Origin: Vibrio gallicus
GTDB taxonomy: Bacteria; Pseudomonadota; Gammaproteobacteria; Enterobacterales; Vibrionaceae
NCBI RefSeq assembly: GCF_024346875.1
Contig: NZ_AP024872.1
Location: forward strand, 310,001 to 374,000
Direction: 5' to 3'
Length of the DNA: 64,000 nt
In this document: positions 26,375 through 34,982 of the stretch, piece after piece
How positions within the stretch are numbered: position 1 is the stretch's first letter
Layout of the letters: every line of letters starts with the position of its first letter
Notes under the pieces: generated by a model
What the model saw: the letters and a program-made list of their open reading frames with translations, nothing else
Told to the model about the DNA's origin: nothing
Database searches by the model: none
Translations under genes and position numbers: made by a program

Positions 26375-27295
26375 TTATTTGCTGTCGACCTTCACTGCAT
26401 CTGAGATGATTTCCGTCAGCCATTTGTATTTAGGGGAATTTAAGTTCTTTTGGTGTATGAAGAGATAGATTTGCATGGTACCTATTTCTCTCATATCCAG
26501 AACCCTTACTAAGCGAACCTGTTTGCTAACGGCTTCAATTGTTGGCGGAAAGCATGGGCCAATAATGTCGCTATTGATAATGGTAGAGATTAGCCCTGCG
26601 ACAGAGGTGGTTCTCATTGCCATATGAATGTTTTTGCCTGCCTCTTTTAGTCTGTCTTCCAGTCGAGAGTGCTTATTTGGGTCTAAATAAGCTAGATCTA
26701 TGTGCCCAAAGGAGTACTCAAGCAACTCATCGATATAGGCTTCCGACTTTTTAAATGGGTGATCGCGACGCATGGCAATCATAAATTCTAATTGTGTTAT
26801 GGGTATGGCCACAATCTCAGGTGGCAAGTTTTCAGCCTCAAAATGAATCGCTGCATCAATAGAGCCATTGCATAAGCCAGTTAATGTATTAGGGGAAATG
26901 GTGTGCAGAATCAGTGTCGATTTAGGGCTTTGTTCATGAAAAGCCTTGAACAAACCGGTGCCCAGCCACACTTGAAGATGCGGATTAATATCCAAATTAA
27001 AGCTCTGTTCTAGAGTGCTAGGATCAAACTGTTTCGTTTCTTCTATCGCGAGAGAAATCCCTTCTAACAAGGGGAATACTTTTGTATAGAGCTCATCTGA
27101 ATATGGTGTTGGCACGAACTGGCGATGAGATAAAACAAACAACTCTTCATCCAATGTTTCTCTTAATTTCTTGATATTTTGGCTAACTGCAGGAGTGGTT
27201 ACAAACAGCCTCTCGGCTGCTCTTTTTAGGCTTTTCTCTTGGTAAACGGTGACGAAAATCTTTAGTAGGTTGAAATCAATCTTGTTTAAATTCAT
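26375..27295 (-). CDS. LysR-type regulator, divergent from the outer-membrane barrel gene
   Basis: 306 residues, paralogous to the LysR gene at 23999-24922: helix-turn-helix FNLLKIFVTVYQEKSLKRAA and TPAVSQNIKKLRETLDEEL, then an effector domain. It is transcribed away from the barrel gene at 27454 with 158 bases between, and a TTAAG-N5-CTTAA site lies 35 bases from its start. The repeated unit of LysR, LysR box and exported protein suggests that an ancestral module was duplicated. Confidence 0.88.
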   Translation of the reverse strand: MNLNKIDFNLLKIFVTVYQEKSLKRAAERLFVTTPAVSQNIKKLRETLDEELFVLSHRQFVPTPYSDELYTKVFPLLEGISLAIEETKQFDPSTLEQSFNLDINPHLQVWLGTGLFKAFHEQSPKSTLILHTISPNTLTGLCNGSIDAAIHFEAENLPPEIVAIPITQLEFMIAMRRDHPFKKSEAYIDELLEYSFGHIDLAYLDPNKHSRLEDRLKEAGKNIHMAMRTTSVAGLISTIINSDIIGPCFPPTIEAVSKQVRLVRVLDMREIGTMQIYLFIHQKNLNSPKYKWLTEIISDAVKVDSK

Positions 27296-27329
27296 AAGGT
27301 TATTCTAGAACTTTCCAATATTCCATTGA

Positions 27330-27344
27330 TTAAGCATAGCTTAA
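27330..27344. promoter_or_regulatory. LysR-box candidate TTAAG-N5-CTTAA, site 2
   Basis: TTAAG CATAG CTTAA, followed at once by CTTATGGTTAA, which may be a second, weaker half. It lies between divergent LysR and barrel genes. Confidence 0.55.
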
Positions 27345-27416
27345 CTTATGGTTAACTAAATATAAATATTTTTAATCAACACTTCTCGTTATAGTAGCTG
27401 CAAATTAGCTTGAAGT

Positions 27417-27445
27417 TCAGGGATCGGACTTCTTAAACCGTATTG
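27417..27445 (+). promoter_or_regulatory. Shared leader motif before the barrel gene
   Basis: The 5' leader CAGGGATCGGACTTCTTAAA and the following CCGTATTG recur with few changes at 29995-30023 before the second barrel gene. It sits directly before the ribosome binding site and so would be within the mRNA. Confidence 0.4.
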
Positions 27446-27453
27446 AGGTTAAT

Positions 27454-28275
27454 ATGAAAAAGAACCGTATCTCCCTAGCTTTATGTGCTCTAATTTCTTC
27501 TTCACTTTCTTTCGTTTCTGTAGCAGAAGAAACAGAATCAGACGTTCAAGACATGTCAGATCCATTAGCGGTCTATACGCAAGCTGGCTTTGGCTACACC
27601 GATAAAGGTCTGAATCTAAAAATCGGTCAAACCTATGACACAGGTAGTGACATCACTATGGGTATGAATGTCCTTGAGATCAAAGGTATTGCTGGCGATG
27701 CCATTGGTTTTCGCGATAGCGATGATCCGCAGTTTGCCAACGTAGATGACTCAATTGATTCTATTCGTTTTCGAAACTTTACCGTGGATCTAACCAATGG
27801 TCGTGGTGCGCAGGTAGATATCTCTTGGGACTTTGACTCAAACCAAGGTTCAGCGTCATACAGTTTTATTCAGGCACTTCCTAAGATGGGCATGTTCAAC
27901 TTCTACCCATTAGCCGGTCTAGGTGTTGCAGCGGGTGAAGAGCTTGTTCCTGGAACTGGTGGAGATTTAGATGCTCCAGAACTGACGGATCGCTACAACA
28001 TGCACGGCACATTCTATGTGGCGGGTATGTACAGTAAGATGCAGATTACAGACAAATTTTGGCTGAACTATAACCCTATGTATTTAGGCTCTATTTCTGG
28101 TTCAAGCACCTTTAAAGACTTTGGATTTGAGGGCGACGACTCTGTATTCGCACACGAGTTTGCAGCCAGCTATCAAATTACCCCACGCGCTAACGTTCGT
28201 TACTTTGCGAACTGGACTGAAAATACAGACTTCACCGATGGCGACCATCGCATCGAGTTCAACTACCAATTCTAA
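27454..28275 (+). CDS. Outer-membrane beta-barrel protein, unknown function
   Basis: 273 residues: a signal peptide (to about SFVSVAEE), then alternating strands such as AVYTQAGFGYTDKGLNLKIG, ISWDFDSNQGSASYSFIQAL and ANVRYFANWTENTDF, ending in the strand IEFNYQF with the C-terminal Phe recognised by the Bam machinery. This fits a barrel of roughly 10-12 strands. I do not recognise the family. It is followed by the large DUF1254 lipoprotein gene 85 bases later, probably co-transcribed, and is controlled by a divergent LysR gene. Confidence 0.7.
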   Translation: MKKNRISLALCALISSSLSFVSVAEETESDVQDMSDPLAVYTQAGFGYTDKGLNLKIGQTYDTGSDITMGMNVLEIKGIAGDAIGFRDSDDPQFANVDDSIDSIRFRNFTVDLTNGRGAQVDISWDFDSNQGSASYSFIQALPKMGMFNFYPLAGLGVAAGEELVPGTGGDLDAPELTDRYNMHGTFYVAGMYSKMQITDKFWLNYNPMYLGSISGSSTFKDFGFEGDDSVFAHEFAASYQITPRANVRYFANWTENTDFTDGDHRIEFNYQF

Positions 28276-28360
28276 TCTTGCTTATTTTTGTTCCTATTTC
28301 TTAGATGCCGACTTGCTAATGCAATTCGGCGTCAACGACACATAATTTTTTAGGTGGCCT

Positions 28361-29836
28361 ATGAAAACTCTTAATAAATCTATCTTATCAGCGATGATGA
28401 TCGCCGTGATGTCAGGTTGTGCTGCCATTGGCAACAACTCTAACGAGCATACCGTCGTTACCCCATCAGGAGAATTCACATTCGACAATAGCTTTGAGCA
28501 TGGCTTGCCAACCGAAGCAAGCTCCAAGGCCTTGTTTGATGAGATTGATTATCAACGTGCATCGCAAGCCTATATCTGGGCGGTGCCACTGGTATCAAAC
28601 TATGCGTGGAAAGCGGCATACGCTGAAATGGGCGCAGAGGATGGGCAGATCACTTATGTTGAATCACATAAATCTAAATTGGGTGGCTTGACTTATAACA
28701 CTTCAACACCCTACGCGATTACCTGGTTCAATGTTGAAAAAGAGCCTGTAGTAATTGAAGTACCAACGGATGAATTACGTGGTGCGGTACATACCATGTG
28801 GCAGATTGGTATTTCACAAATGACTAAGCCAGGCACCTATGTAATCAAGGCTGCAGGTAGCGAAACCCCGGAAAACCTTCCGAAAGATGCGGTCGTGTTA
28901 GAGTCGGACACCAACTATGTATTCTTTGGTGTTCGCTTAATGGCGAAGACTGAACAGCAACGCATGCAAGATCTTGAAGCACTGCGTATTACTCGCCTTG
29001 ATGGTTCAGTTCTAAGTGATAACCCCGTTAACTTTCCTGAAGTCGGTATCGATGCGAAACACCCTCGTGGCATGGCTTTCTGGGACGTATTAAACGAAGC
29101 AATACAAGCAGAACCTGTAGCAGAAAGAGACCGTATGATGCATGACATGTTACGTCCTCTAGGAATTGAGAAGGGAGAGGCGCTCTCACCAAATGCAAGA
29201 CAGACTGGTATTTTAAACAGCGCAGTTGTCACAGGTGAAGCGATGGTTAAGAACATTGACTTCAACAAAACAGAGCGTCTCCCACAATCTGTCTATGGTC
29301 CAAAAGGCAATACGTGGGAGATTGCAACGGCATCGACACCCGATCAAAATCGTGACTATGGCATGGACCTAGATGGTCGTGCAGCATGGTTCTATGAAGC
29401 CGTGACTAACGATATCGCAATGCACGGATTTGAAAATGGTGGGTGGGGCCAGATCTACCTTGATAACTACAGAGACAATGACGGTAATGGTTTAAATGGT
29501 AGCGAGCACTATACTTTAACACTTGATGGTGATGTGAACTTTGCGGATCTGTTTTGGACAATTACGGTTTATAACGTAGAAAACCGAGCGATTATTGATA
29601 ACTCAATCCAACGCGCTGATGTTGGTTCTAACATTCCAGGAACCGTCAAAGATGAAGAAGGCAATTATACGTTCCACTTCTCACCGACGAAACCTGATGG
29701 AGTTAACGCTGCAAACTGGGTAGAGACGCGTCCAGATGAAAACTGGTTTGTTTATTTCAGAGCATATTCACCAAGTAAAGCGTTTGTAGAGCAGCAACCT
29801 CATACCATTGTACCTAACTTCCAAAAGGTAAAATAA
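28361..29836 (+). CDS. DUF1254/DUF1214 lipoprotein, long form
   Basis: 491 residues with lipoprotein signal MKTLNKSILSAMMIAVMSGC (Cys20). The DUF1254 part spans about 50-190 (YQRASQAYIWAVPLVSNYAW, LTYNTSTPYAITWFNVEKEP) and the DUF1214 part about 370-480 (DLFWTITVYNVENRAIIDN, ENWFVYFRAYSPSKAF). The 24-base stretch NDGNGLNG suggests a calcium-type loop. The family is widespread in marine bacteria and poorly characterised. The upstream barrel gene and LysR gene suggest a small-molecule uptake or modification function at the envelope, which is inference. Confidence 0.8.
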   Translation: MKTLNKSILSAMMIAVMSGCAAIGNNSNEHTVVTPSGEFTFDNSFEHGLPTEASSKALFDEIDYQRASQAYIWAVPLVSNYAWKAAYAEMGAEDGQITYVESHKSKLGGLTYNTSTPYAITWFNVEKEPVVIEVPTDELRGAVHTMWQIGISQMTKPGTYVIKAAGSETPENLPKDAVVLESDTNYVFFGVRLMAKTEQQRMQDLEALRITRLDGSVLSDNPVNFPEVGIDAKHPRGMAFWDVLNEAIQAEPVAERDRMMHDMLRPLGIEKGEALSPNARQTGILNSAVVTGEAMVKNIDFNKTERLPQSVYGPKGNTWEIATASTPDQNRDYGMDLDGRAAWFYEAVTNDIAMHGFENGGWGQIYLDNYRDNDGNGLNGSEHYTLTLDGDVNFADLFWTITVYNVENRAIIDNSIQRADVGSNIPGTVKDEEGNYTFHFSPTKPDGVNAANWVETRPDENWFVYFRAYSPSKAFVEQQPHTIVPNFQKVK

Positions 29837-30160
29837 ACCTTCGTTGTATGAGCTTCCAAAGTGAGATTGGAAGCTCTCAAACCTTTGATGTCCGCAATAA
29901 GATATAAGTTAAGTAAAACTTAATTATTCATTAAATTTATATGAATTCCCTTAATTTAATTCACTGGTTATATTACACGCAACTTAGACAGAGGCGCAGG
30001 GATTGAGCTTCTTAAACCGTTTTGGATAGACGATAAATTTCCCTGCTGATGGTCAAGAGCTTAACTCTAAATAGGATGAGTAGAGTGTTGTTAAGTTGAA
30101 GACTAAAAGCATTATTTTGTGAACATTGCGCTACGACGCATGACAAATAAGGTTTTCTTA
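29837..30160. other. Intergenic region before the small barrel gene
   Basis: Contains a hairpin GAGCTTCCAA (29850-29859) / TTGGAAGCTC (29868-29877) after the DUF1254 gene without a T run, so at best a weak terminator; a third TTAAG-N5-CTTAA site at 29909; and the shared leader motif at 29995. No further gene. Confidence 0.55.
29909..29923. promoter_or_regulatory. LysR-box candidate TTAAG-N5-CTTAA, site 3
   Basis: TTAAG TAAAA CTTAA, about 240 bases before the small barrel gene, with no adjacent LysR gene. It suggests control in trans by one of the two paralogous LysR proteins. Confidence 0.5.
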
Positions 30161-30562
30161 ATGAACAACAAATTTTCTCTTTCGCTACTTACTGTACTTC
30201 TTTCTAGTGTTGCTGTTTCTGCCAATGCTTCTGTAAAGCTTGGTATGGGTGTTGACCAAGGTTTAGGTATGAACCTTAAGCTTGATGATACCTTCAACAT
30301 CTTTGCGGGTAACAACGGTATGGCGTTTGATTATCATGTCCTACGCGGAAATTTGTCAGCGAGTACTCCACTTTCTTATTTTGTTGGCGTTGGTGGTTAC
30401 TACGAGTGGGATGATGACTTTGGTATACGCGTTCCTGTCGGCCTAGATTGGAGCTTTGCATCAAACTGGAACCTTTACGGTCATGTGAACCCTGAGCTGC
30501 AGTTTCATCGTGACGCTAAATTTAAATTTGGCGCAGGCTTTGGTGTGAGTTACAAGTTCTAA
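30161..30562 (+). CDS. Small outer-membrane beta-barrel protein
   Basis: 133 residues from the ATG at 30161, which gives a signal peptide (LLTVLLSSVAVSANA) directly; the frame is open from 30119 but that extension is not needed. The mature part is a short barrel with strands SVKLGMGVDQGLGMNLKL and RVPVGLDWSFASNWNLYGHV, ending in FGVSYKF with C-terminal Phe. At about 110 mature residues it would form a barrel of about eight strands. Family not recognised. It shares a leader motif and a LysR-box candidate with the 27454 gene and is followed by a strong terminator. Confidence 0.7.
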   Translation: MNNKFSLSLLTVLLSSVAVSANASVKLGMGVDQGLGMNLKLDDTFNIFAGNNGMAFDYHVLRGNLSASTPLSYFVGVGGYYEWDDDFGIRVPVGLDWSFASNWNLYGHVNPELQFHRDAKFKFGAGFGVSYKF

Positions 30563-30576
30563 ACCAAACACTTCTA

Positions 30577-30605
30577 TAGCCGACATTTTTATGTCGGCTT
30601 TTTTG
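30577..30605 (+). terminator. Rho-independent terminator of the small barrel gene
   Basis: AGCCGACAT and ATGTCGGCT pair around TTTT, followed by six T residues. Confidence 0.9.
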
Positions 30606-30642
30606 TCCAGGTAACCTTAAAGCACTTACAGCGAGTTTAGCA

Positions 30643-30996
30643 ATGCGCAATAAGATTTCCATTGGCTTAATGACATGCTTGCTTCCTCTTGGAAGTAAGG
30701 CCTCTCTTCGTGCTGAAAGTAGTGTTAGCTATTTGAATGAAACACCTGTTGTTGAAGTTGCACCGAACTCTGTGATTACACAAAGACTACAACAATTGTT
30801 TCCTTTAAGAGAAAAAGCGGCAGGTAGAGCACCTGATTTTACTCTGTATGAATTTCGTCAATTTCGAGATGAAAGAAGCGGTTTAGCACAGTTCCAACCC
30901 CACTGTGAAATAGAAAAAAAAACAAAAAACATTTCAGTAATGACTTGGCACCAAATGCGAGAAGATGGTCGACTGATTAAAAAGGTCGACTGCTAA
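30643..30996 (+). CDS. Short exported protein, unrecognised
   Basis: 117 residues. The N-terminus (MRNKISIGLMTCLLPLGSKA) looks like a signal peptide. The mature part has two cysteines (PHCEIEKK and the C-terminal KKVDC) that could pair, plus ITQRLQQLFPLREKAAGRAP. I do not recognise a family. It stands alone between a terminator and a LysR gene. Confidence 0.5.
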   Translation: MRNKISIGLMTCLLPLGSKASLRAESSVSYLNETPVVEVAPNSVITQRLQQLFPLREKAAGRAPDFTLYEFRQFRDERSGLAQFQPHCEIEKKTKNISVMTWHQMREDGRLIKKVDC

Positions 30997-31085
30997 ACTT
31001 ATCCGGTGCAATACCTATTTTTCTAGATAGCGAAGAGTATTCGAGCTATGTTAGTTACATTAAACGCATTTTTTATAGATAGGTT

Positions 31086-31943
31086 ATGGACTTAAAGCTT
31101 ATTCATGTATTTCTGACGGTACACAAGTATCAATCTTTTACTGAAGCAGCTGAGGTGTTGGGGGTGAGCCAGCCCGCAGTAAGTCAGGCTATCAAAAAGC
31201 TAGAAGTGTCACTACAAAAGAAGTTGTTCATTAAATCAGGTCGCACTATGACCTGCACTCGCGCAGCAGACCAGTTAGCCATAGAGTGCAGTAGAGGAAT
31301 GGATATTATTCACAATGCCATATCTACAACTCAGCATTTCATTGTGTACTGCCCTGAAGATCTTATTCAGATCACCAGAGAAATGCCTAGCACCACGTTT
31401 AAACTCCCTCCCACTTTACAAGATACGCTTCTCACTGATTTACGGTTGCAGAAAGTAGATTTGGCGATCGACTTTATTAGCAATCATGATAAGTCGTTTA
31501 TTAGTGAACCTGTCTGTACAGAACAGTTTAAAGTTATTTGTAGAAACAACCATCCTAGACTCTCAGGAAGCATTATAACCAAGAGCGAGTTTTCTTCTGA
31601 ATCCCATATTGGTTATAAACGAAAGTTCAATGGCATGTCGATTTTTCAGTCTCAAGTGGATAGGAAAGATGATGCAGATCTTGAGAGGGATGTAATCATG
31701 GAAGTATCATCATCACACTCTATTTGCATGATAGTGGCGCAAACGGACTATGTTGGGGTGGTGCGAGAATCAGTGACGAAACGCTGGGCTGATAAGTTGG
31801 AGTTGAGGGTGATGGATTTACCTAAAGGCTCTGAAGTCGAATTTCCATTGAACCTGATTTACCACCAAAGGTTCAAGCATCATGGCGATCACGCAGAGAT
31901 GCGAGAGATCGTCAAAGAAAAATTGATTGAGATATGCTCTTAG
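31086..31943 (+). CDS. LysR-type regulator, short effector domain
   Basis: 285 residues. The N-terminus is a canonical LysR helix-turn-helix (VFLTVHKYQSFTEAAEVLGV, SQPAVSQAIKKLEVSLQKKL). The effector domain is about 20 residues shorter than usual; its first segment (FIVYCPEDLIQITREMP) and RLQKVDLAIDFISNHD resemble the LeuO/NahR branch. The next gene is convergent, so no target is evident from layout; the alkylsulfatase-like and ATC-hydrolase-like genes to the right are candidates. Confidence 0.85.
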   Translation: MDLKLIHVFLTVHKYQSFTEAAEVLGVSQPAVSQAIKKLEVSLQKKLFIKSGRTMTCTRAADQLAIECSRGMDIIHNAISTTQHFIVYCPEDLIQITREMPSTTFKLPPTLQDTLLTDLRLQKVDLAIDFISNHDKSFISEPVCTEQFKVICRNNHPRLSGSIITKSEFSSESHIGYKRKFNGMSIFQSQVDRKDDADLERDVIMEVSSSHSICMIVAQTDYVGVVRESVTKRWADKLELRVMDLPKGSEVEFPLNLIYHQRFKHHGDHAEMREIVKEKLIEICS

Positions 31944-31956
31944 TGGCTAACTCTTT

Positions 31957-32409
31957 CTAGTTAGAAAACATGAGTCGCGAGTCCATCGCTTGGTTAAACG
32001 TGATATTTCCAGAGACGATATTTGAGAGTGTGACTTGAGTGAGTACTAAGTAAGGAAAATCGCCTTTAGGCTCAACTTCAAACGATAACCTGGTCGAGTT
32101 AGATCCTTGATAATAAGACCACATACCTACATCGGCTAAATAAATATAAGTTTCAGCAATGCCTCTACTTTCTAAATCCTTAATCAGTAATGTTAACCAC
32201 CATGTCGCGCGTTGAAAACCAGCTATACCCTCAAGCTTGGTAATAGGAGTTAGCATTTGACTATTCTCGTGATGCAAAGCTCTCAAAACGGTCCAGTCTG
32301 CTCCTATTGGTATATTCGTGTCACTATTTGATACCGCTGCATGAAATAAGCAGGCGAATGCTGACTGAGAGGCAAGCAACATTAATATAACTGATGCACG
32401 TATAAACAT
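31957..32409 (-). CDS. Exported protein, unrecognised, with possible SCP2-like tail
   Basis: 150 residues from the ATG at 32409, which gives a signal peptide (MFIRASVILMLLASQSAFA). The frame is open to a TTG at 32457, but that start would bury the signal sequence. The C-terminal segment YLVLTQVTLSNIVSGNITFN followed by QAMDSRLMFSN has the rhythm of an SCP2-like sterol-carrier domain, also seen at the end of alkylsulfatases. The similarity is weak and unverified. The gene is 62 bases downstream of the ATC-hydrolase-like gene in the same direction. Confidence 0.5.
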   Translation of the reverse strand: MFIRASVILMLLASQSAFACLFHAAVSNSDTNIPIGADWTVLRALHHENSQMLTPITKLEGIAGFQRATWWLTLLIKDLESRGIAETYIYLADVGMWSYYQGSNSTRLSFEVEPKGDFPYLVLTQVTLSNIVSGNITFNQAMDSRLMFSN

Positions 32410-32471
32410 AATTTTCTCAATAATTTGTGCAATGAGCGCAAGAAATATTACGCTCAAAGAACAAGTGTGAT

Positions 32472-32999
32472 TTATTGTATTTTGTGAGTGAAACGACAGG
32501 TTTCATCACCTTCACTAAGTAGAGAGCCAATTTCTACGACATAAGTGTCATTCATCGCTGTGCCCGTTCCCATCTCCATCGCGTTTACCACGTGACGACA
32601 AAAATCTGGACAACCCGCACCTTTGCTCACTTTATTGAGTTGGTCACAAACAACGCACTCAGTTTCTACTCGAACAGGATTACCTTCACTATCTTGTTCC
32701 CAATGCCCTTTAACGCCAAAAATGGGATCTTCATAATCATGATAGGTACCGATGGAAGCAGCACTATTGGTATCGATATTCATTTTCTTGACGATATGTT
32801 GAGCTCTAACCTGTCCATACTCGTAGAACGCTGGTATCCAAAATTTCTCAAATGACTTCACCCCATTTTTTTTATAGCCATTATAAGCAAGACTAACAAC
32901 GACATCGTTGCCCTTGTGTATTAAAGGGATCAGAAAAGGGGCTTTTTCAGCCATTTTGACGGTTTGGTGCATTAGGTGTGCAAACAATTTAACTCGCAT
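32472..32999 (-). CDS. ATC hydrolase-like protein (L-2-amino-thiazoline-4-carboxylate hydrolase family)
   Basis: 175 residues without signal peptide. The Cys-rich core ETECVVCDQLNKVSKGAGCP followed by DFCRHVVNAMEMG, and the end LLSEGDETCRFTHKIQ, match the C-terminal pattern of the ATC-hydrolase family, whose relatives act on cyclic thiazolines or are of unknown function. It lies between the alkylsulfatase-like gene (72 bases upstream) and the exported protein gene on the same strand, so the three are probably co-transcribed. True activity is unknown. Confidence 0.6.
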   Translation of the reverse strand: MRVKLFAHLMHQTVKMAEKAPFLIPLIHKGNDVVVSLAYNGYKKNGVKSFEKFWIPAFYEYGQVRAQHIVKKMNIDTNSAASIGTYHDYEDPIFGVKGHWEQDSEGNPVRVETECVVCDQLNKVSKGAGCPDFCRHVVNAMEMGTGTAMNDTYVVEIGSLLSEGDETCRFTHKIQ

Positions 33000-33071
33000 A
33001 TCAGTTCTCTTTTATTGAAAAAAGGGCAGATAGTCTGCCCTTGGTTGATAAAATCACTTTGCTTGTATGAC

Positions 33072-34820
33072 TTACTTTAAGTGTGTAAAGCTACGAGGGT
33101 ACATAGTCACTTGCTTAAACTCATCAAAGTGATTCAACAGTGTCAGTGCTTTTCCAGATGCAATATCAGAGGCTGAAATAGTGCCATCGTAGTATTGTCC
33201 AAATTTTTCACCAGAGACTTTGATCACCTCAGCGTCATCAGAAATGCTAGTGGAGAACTCTGCTACGCGGTTGCGGATTTCTAGCTGCATCTCTTTGCCA
33301 TCTACAATAAAGCCCAGCTTGCCTTCAGTGTTTGCTGCTTTTGCTGGATTCAGACGTGTACGTAGGTAGTCGACTGCCGTTTCTGGATCGCTTGCTACCC
33401 AAGATGCTGAAGGTGAAGCCATTAGGCTTACTTCTGTATCGTCAGACTCAAGCGATTTAGCACCTGCCAGATAGAAGTTACGAGCAATAAGGCCTTCTGA
33501 TTCTTGCCCCAGTTTACGTAACGAGTCTGCATGAGCTTGTCTTGCTGCATTGTTGTTTGGTGAGTTGTAATAAAGCATTGCAGATAGCTCTTTAGCCCAT
33601 AAAGTGTCACCGTCTTCCATTGCTACTTGCCAAGCCTCAAACACTTTCTCTACACCGCCTGATAGTTTCATCATACGCTGTGCTTTTTCAACTTTTTCCA
33701 TAGAGTGTAAGTCATCAGGGTTACCAGAGAAGTTACCGTGGTTACGCACTGGGAAAGATGCAAAAAAGGTATCGAATTGACCGTACATGTTGTTCACGTA
33801 GGCGTGATCGTTAAACGACGTTGGCATCTCAATGTGGTGATGGATCTGATCTGGTGCCACGCCTAGATTAGTCAGACGGATAGCTTGGTCAAATACATAG
33901 CTTTGAGAGTCAAGAACAGCATTGATTGTTTGCTTAATGTTCTCTTTACCTTCTAGAGATTTAGAACCGCCACCTACTGTTAAAACGATTTCTGGTTCTA
34001 GATCTCGAATATCACGTAGACCACCCATCCATGTGTGAGGTGCACGATATGCATCACCACGTAATGTATACATGTTATGGAAAGGCCATACTACGTTATC
34101 AATCACCAATTCATATTCTGGGATCCAGAAAGTCAGTGTATCTTTCGTGTCAGTATCATGAATAAATGCTTGAATTTCTAAACCTGCAACAGTTACAGAT
34201 TCACCGTGAGCGATGGTTTGAGTGGGTTCTAAGTATGCGTTTGGTGCACCAAACTTAATGTTGCTCGGGATGATAGAGGCATCTTTACCTGATTTTTCAG
34301 CGTGATTTCCATAATGAATAGCGGCACGAGCTAGCAGGTGTGGCGCCATTTCAGGAATGTCTGTGTTCGACTGACTATCGCCAGTACGTGCGCTAACAAT
34401 GCTGTGTAGATCTGGATGAGCATAGATCTCAGCATCATCACCATCAATAAGGGTTTTAGTGCCTTTAGTGTAGTGGTTGTGATCATAGAAAACGGCAATG
34501 ATCGGCTTGTTACTGATATTCTCGCGAATGTACTCGCGGTATTGCGCGCCTTCATCTGCATCATCACCAGTACTGAATACAATTAAGCCTCTGTCTAATT
34601 CAATCACTACTGGAGCATACGGTGCACCAGAAAGCATGTGAACGTTGTTCAATGGGCTCTCATGTTCAAGACCGTATCCCATTCGAAGAACAGGTTGAAC
34701 TTTCATTACAGAAGCAACGTTGCCCACTTGGCCAGTAGGAAGTTCTGCTACTTGTGCAGACACAGATAAAGAACTAAATGAAACAGCAGCTACTGCGATA
34801 GAGAGAAGAGATTTCTTCAT
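33072..34820 (-). CDS. Alkylsulfatase-like MBL-fold protein with a degenerate metal site
   Basis: 582 residues from the ATG at 34820 (AAGG seven bases upstream; a TTG two codons earlier is possible). It has a signal peptide (SLLSIAVAAVSFSSLSVSAQ), a metallo-beta-lactamase-fold half, an alkylsulfatase dimerisation region (MKLSGGVEKVFEAWQVAMED, LWAKELSAMLYYNSPNNNAA) and a C-terminal SCP2-like segment. The family normally carries HxHxDH at the zinc site; here that stretch is HNHYTK (about residues 114-119), keeping only the first two His. A typical Glu is Asp (IDNVVWP), and the His of the SHHWP-like loop is replaced by Gly (LTVGGGS). It is thus either a different enzyme or a binding protein. Confidence 0.75.
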   Translation of the reverse strand: MKKSLLSIAVAAVSFSSLSVSAQVAELPTGQVGNVASVMKVQPVLRMGYGLEHESPLNNVHMLSGAPYAPVVIELDRGLIVFSTGDDADEGAQYREYIRENISNKPIIAVFYDHNHYTKGTKTLIDGDDAEIYAHPDLHSIVSARTGDSQSNTDIPEMAPHLLARAAIHYGNHAEKSGKDASIIPSNIKFGAPNAYLEPTQTIAHGESVTVAGLEIQAFIHDTDTKDTLTFWIPEYELVIDNVVWPFHNMYTLRGDAYRAPHTWMGGLRDIRDLEPEIVLTVGGGSKSLEGKENIKQTINAVLDSQSYVFDQAIRLTNLGVAPDQIHHHIEMPTSFNDHAYVNNMYGQFDTFFASFPVRNHGNFSGNPDDLHSMEKVEKAQRMMKLSGGVEKVFEAWQVAMEDGDTLWAKELSAMLYYNSPNNNAARQAHADSLRKLGQESEGLIARNFYLAGAKSLESDDTEVSLMASPSASWVASDPETAVDYLRTRLNPAKAANTEGKLGFIVDGKEMQLEIRNRVAEFSTSISDDAEVIKVSGEKFGQYYDGTISASDIASGKALTLLNHFDEFKQVTMYPRSFTHLK

Positions 34821-34982
34821 ATTCAAGCCTTTTAATAGAATAGTAATTAACTGGCTAGAAGTTTAAATATCACTCACTCTTATAGCAATTAGGTGAGGTT
34901 ATCACTTTTATAATCTGTACTAATGATAATGTTTTATATAATAAACGGTGGTTTTTAGATTGAAGGTATTTTGAGTTTTAAC

